Assembly: GCA_018881555.1 (NCBI GenBank)
Contig: JACAXG010000080.1
Location: 248,001-312,000 of the forward strand
DNA from: Amblyornis subalaris
Lineage: Eukaryota > Chordata > Aves > Passeriformes > Ptilonorhynchidae
Direction of reading: 5' to 3'
Length of the DNA stretch: 64,000 nucleotides
Shown: piece after piece, positions 60,788 to 64,000 of the stretch
Position numbering within the stretch: position 1 is the stretch's first letter
Layout of the letters: each line of letters opens with the position of its first letter
Translations under genes and position numbers: made by a program
Notes under the pieces: model-generated
Databases searched by the model: none
Told to the model about the DNA's origin: nothing
What the model saw: only the letters and a program-made list of their open reading frames with translations

Positions 60788-61470
60788 TAATTAGCCGGCA
60801 AGATCCTCAGGGCAGCACTGACTTCCTCCTCCTGCTACAGCTTCTATCACGAGGCCCTGATTTCAGGGAAAAAAGACAAACTATCAAAGTGAGACTTCCT
60901 CAAAAGCTTTGCTGTGCCTCTGTCAGCCTCTGGCGCAAAGGAGCTGCAGGAGAATCGTCTCTCCCTGGTGGGACTGTTGGTTGTTTTCCCACCTGGTTCC
61001 CTTGTGGAAGATGAAGGTACAAGCACAGCAAAGCTGTGTCTGGGAGTGTGTCTGTGTGGGGATGTTCAGAGGCTCCACGACGCCTCCTGAGCCCCCCTGC
61101 CTCCAGCACCCTGTCAGCCAGCCCGGGGTGCTGGAGGCTGCGCTGCCTCTTTAAGGAGATTTGCATTGCAGGGCCTAATTACAGTTGTTGATTCTGATGT
61201 TTTCAGTGTTGTTCATATTCCATTAAAGGATAATGCTGCTTAATTTGCAGCAGAGGGTCTCGGTGAACAGCACACCCAATCACAAGGCGCCCCTAATGAC
61301 ACTGCTTCCCTACTTCTGGTAACACATAATTAGAAAATCACTTCATTTCCAGTTGTGTGGTTCTCCCCTCTCCCCCAATCTCCTAATTACTTTCTAAGCC
61401 ATTTCATGATTATCTGTAAATATTTCAGCACTTAGATCTACTAATGAGTCCATGGAAGAGTTAATACCTT
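60788..61470. promoter_or_regulatory. candidate intronic enhancer: homeodomain and octamer cluster
   Basis: Four TAATTA cores (60788, 61176, 61327, 61384) and a perfect octamer ATTTGCAT (61159-61166) lie in AT-rich DNA. From about 61.15 to 61.47 kb the sequence is free of N, repeats and CpG and looks like conserved non-coding elements of neural genes (POU/LIM/Dlx-type sites). It sits 0.8-1.5 kb before exon 3. Conservation cannot be tested here. Confidence 0.4.
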
Positions 61471-62274
61471 GAGTGGCACAACTGCTTGCCTTTCCCTTTC
61501 TAGTGATGCATTGCAAGAGATCATTTTCCACCTTGCCTGTGTGAGGAAAGGGGCTTTTCTTGGGGTGGGATTGGGTTTGTGCTCTGCCTTTGGGGCTGTG
61601 GGCCTGAAAGGAGAGGGGTAACATGCACAAACCCCATCTCCAGCTACAGGGTTGGGTGGTGGATGTGTATCTGGCTGCAAATTGTTTTAAGTGGCTTAAA
61701 CCCCACTGAAAGAACTGCCCTGTTCTCTAATCCAAGCTCTCCTCTGAAAAGCAACTCTACAAATGCTGCTTTTTCACTTCATAGATCTGTTTCCTGTACT
61801 TGTCTGGTGTCTTGGGAATTGAAACTCACTTGGGATTTTCAGACTGAGTACTCAGAGCTGACAGAGTGATGAGGAGTGAGCTGGAACATCTCTCCTGCCT
61901 GTGGGTGGCATGGGCTTGGGTGCTGAGTTCTTTGTATGGTCAATCAGGAACACCTTATCCAAGCCTACCAGGAGCCTCCTGATGGTCTCTGAAGGCATTA
62001 TTTGGGATAACCAGAGCTAATCGTATTACTAGGGGGTAGTTAACTTCCAGGATTTGAAAAGTCAAGCTTAGGCTGCACTAGTCCTAGGGGTGAGTCTTTG
62101 AGTCTGGGAGNGAGAAATATCTAATCATTTGAGCACATGCAACTTGAAGTCTGTGACATTCAGGGAATGTGAGGCTGCTTAAAATCATATCCATGCATTT
62201 CGAGGCAATTCTTTTATTGCAGGTAAGAGAGGAGGGCTTGAATATGGTCCTAACCCAGCCTATTTGTGTTTCAG

Positions 62275-62342
62275 GTAACCCTGTCACAGTGGGAATGAGC
62301 ATCCACATCTCCAGCATTGACCAGATCTCTGAAGTCAACATG
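62275..62342 (+). CDS. GABRB4: GABA-A receptor beta-4 subunit, exon 3
   Basis: 68 nt, the size of the equivalent exon in vertebrate GABRB genes, between TTTGTGTTTCAG and ATG|GTAAGT. It completes Gly57 and encodes residues 58-79: NPVTVGMSIHISS then IDQISEVNM. This is the first beta-strands of the extracellular ligand-binding domain. IDQISE differs from IDMVSE of beta-1 to beta-3 and parallels theta (IEQISE), which singles out beta-4. The exon ends in phase 0, so the next exon (expected to begin with the conserved DYT…TMYFQQ-type strand) lies beyond the window. Total coding sequence in view is 237 nt, about a sixth of the protein; the Cys-loop and transmembrane helices are not included. Confidence 0.96.
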
Positions 62343-62360
62343 GTAAGTTTGGAAAGAAAG

Positions 62361-62378
62361 AATAAATAAATAAATAAA
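62361..62378. repeat. (AAAT)n microsatellite beside exon 3 donor
   Basis: About four AAAT units starting 18 bp after the exon 3 donor. Confidence 0.9.
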
Positions 62379-63667
62379 AAAGGCCTGATACACTGTTCTT
62401 CCATTTTCTGCTTGAGAGTTGCTTCCAAGGCAATGGCTCCTTGGAGCCATCTGGGTCTCTGCTGGNGCCTCTGGAGCTGGTGGCATCTTATCCAGAGTAG
62501 GTTTTTGTCCCTTCTGTGCTGGTTGCACAGCCACCTCCCCAAGCTAGTACTGCTTATGCCTTAAACAAGTAGATGTGATGTGAATGCTAATTTTTGGCTG
62601 ACACAAAGGCGGCTTTATGGTCAGCCTGTCCCTGCCAAGTTGAAAAAGAGTGACTTTTTCTGTTTGCTAGTGGAAACTGGACATTTCTTTGGAGATCTAT
62701 GCTGGAAAGAGAGGCATCTAATGGAGATCTGATTTGGGGTGGCATTGATAGACTGGAGATTTTCATACCACTGGGAACAACAAAAAAAAANTATCTCCGC
62801 AGATAGCAATGGTTTGATGGTTTGGGGTAAAATTTGCTGATTCCTTTGGTCACGGTCTGGGTTCACACCCAGGACTGTGCTGTCTGTCTGTCCCTCACAG
62901 CTTTTAGCACCCAGCAGAGGACATGGGTTGTGTTGTCATTGCCTAAACTTGCCTTTCTCCCTCCTGTCCAGAGGCTTCTCCTCCAAACTCCTCTCCTTCC
63001 CCAGAGGCTGAGTGGAGCGGAAGGGTGGTGGGAACCTCCTGACAGTACCTGTCCCATTCCTCAGTTCCTGACTCGTGCAGGAGGATCCTGGGCCAGTTTA
63101 GAGCCCTTGCTGTTTAAGTCAATTAAAACCTTGCTCTCCCAATGCTCCTGTCCTGTTTATCTCTTTCTGCCCTCTCCTGCCCTGCTTCCCTGGCCCACCG
63201 GCTCTTCTGCTGTTGTGTGGAGGGGAGGTCACACAACCTGACCAGTTGTTTTTGTTTTCCAACTGCCTGAAAACCCTGGATGCGTGTTGGAATGACCCAG
63301 GGTGAAGAGCCAACTATGAAACAGTTTCTTTTGCTGACTCTCTGCTCCCATCCCACCATCACCCCAATTATGTGCATGATGTGACACCTCAGTGCAGTGA
63401 CAGTGACACTGGACAGTTGTAAGGCCCTGGACTTGGGTCCAGAGCTCTGTCTTCATTGCACTGGGTAGCTGTGCTCGAGGTCAGGCTCAACTTAGAAGAG
63501 CCAGATGGTTTAACCCAGTTCCATCTATCTTGTCTGTCAGGCCAGAACTCGACTTTGAGTCATNTCCTCCCTCAGTCTCAACTTGGACCTGAGTGTTCTG
63601 ATGTGGTGGACCAGATGTCACCCTCCTTGCTGGAGCCAGCATGGACTATTTGGGGTCTGGACTTTGT

Positions 63668-64000
63668 AGCTGGTGGCTTTCCAGCACTCGAAGGGATCCT
63701 ACAAGAAAGGTGGAGAAGGACTTTTTACAAGGGCATGGAAGGACAGGACAAGGGGAGATGGATTCAAACTAAGAGAGAACAGGTTTAGCTTGGATATTAG
63801 GAAAAAATTCTTTGCTATGGAGATGGTGAGGCCCTGGCACAGGTTGCCCAGAGAAGCTGTGGCTGCCCAATGCCTGGAGGCGTTCAAGGGCAGGTTGGAT
63901 GGAGCTCTGAGNAACCTGGGGTAGCGGAAGGAGTCCCTGCCCATGGCAGAGGGTGGAAAGAGATGAGCTTCAATGCCCCTTCCACCCCAAGCCATTCCAT
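63668..64000 (+). mobile_element. CR1 LINE, cut by window end
   Basis: GGTGGCTTTCCAGCACTCGA, then GGAGATGGTGAGGCCCTGGC, CACAGGTTGCCCAGAGAAGC and CAATGCCCCTTCCACC are standard CR1 3' blocks. The window ends in AAGCCATTCCAT, within the terminal repeat region. It is sense to GABRB4 and resembles the copy at 11594-12121 in subfamily. Confidence 0.94.

Larger units (their letters stand above)
40851..62274 (+). other. GABRB4: GABRB4 intron 2 (21,424 bp)
   Basis: The intron runs from GTCAGT to the acceptor CCTATTTGTGTTTCAG. It contains a young-looking CR1 3' end (43.2-43.5 kb), an older CR1 (58.5-58.8 kb), a possible CORE-SINE scrap (60.4 kb) and an AT-rich motif cluster near 61 kb. An open frame at 49495-49893 (133 codons from ATG) is interrupted by four N-containing codons and resembles nothing known. 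No nested gene recognised on either strand. Confidence 0.9.
62343..64000 (+). other. GABRB4: GABRB4 intron 3, 5' part
   Basis: The intron begins GTAAGT and runs off the window. I found no match to exon 4 (about 221 nt in the family) before 64000. Apart from the AAAT run and the CR1 listed separately, no features are seen. Confidence 0.88.

Noticed and set aside
1..64000. tRNA, rRNA, CRISPR arrays, bacterial operon signals, retroviral LTRs
   Set aside because: Looked for and not seen; the DNA is ordinary avian nuclear sequence.

Overview
This is a stretch of vertebrate nuclear DNA, almost certainly from a bird. Three things point that way. The dispersed repeats are nearly all CR1 LINEs, mostly 5'-truncated and in several age classes, with only one doubtful SINE-like scrap. 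Repeat density is low. The only gene I can recognise is the GABA-A receptor beta-4 subunit (GABRB4), a sauropsid gene whose eutherian counterpart is the diverged theta subunit GABRQ. Isolated single N bases (ten in the first 5 kb) and one 538-bp N gap (13179-13716) show this is a draft assembly.

Layout. Bases 1 to about 35.5 kb are intergenic: no exon could be supported on either strand. This part holds CR1 copies at 6541-6624, 11594-12121, 12612-13178, 13802-14515, about 19600-19830, 25151-25211 and 29850-30465. It also holds small CpG clusters near 22.4 and 24.5 kb, RFX-type X-box motifs at 1317, 24517 and 28666, and some short tandem repeats. A candidate promoter and 5' UTR lies at about 35.5-36.5 kb, with a perfect CRE, a CA microsatellite, pyrimidine-rich DNA and two short upstream ORFs.

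GABRB4 runs on the + strand. Exon 1 (36498-36577) encodes the signal peptide, exon 2 (40762-40850) the N-terminal helix region, and exon 3 (62275-62342) the start of the ligand-binding beta-sandwich. Together they give 237 nt, or 79 codons, joined in frame with canonical splice sites; the rest of the gene lies beyond 64000. Intron 1 (4,184 bp) starts in a CpG island and contains a G-quadruplex motif and a minisatellite of alternating 73- and 72-bp units. Intron 2 (21,424 bp) carries CR1 fragments and an AT-rich cluster of homeodomain and octamer motifs near 61 kb that could be an enhancer. Intron 3 runs off the window and ends in a CR1.

The product would be one subunit of a pentameric GABA-gated chloride channel at inhibitory synapses. 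In amniotes the gene belongs to a GABRA3 / GABRB4 (GABRQ) / GABRE-type cluster, in which GABRA3 is expected upstream and divergent, but no GABRA3 exon was recognised here. I found no undescribed biological system. The points most worth following are the cis-regulatory candidates and the intron 1 minisatellite.
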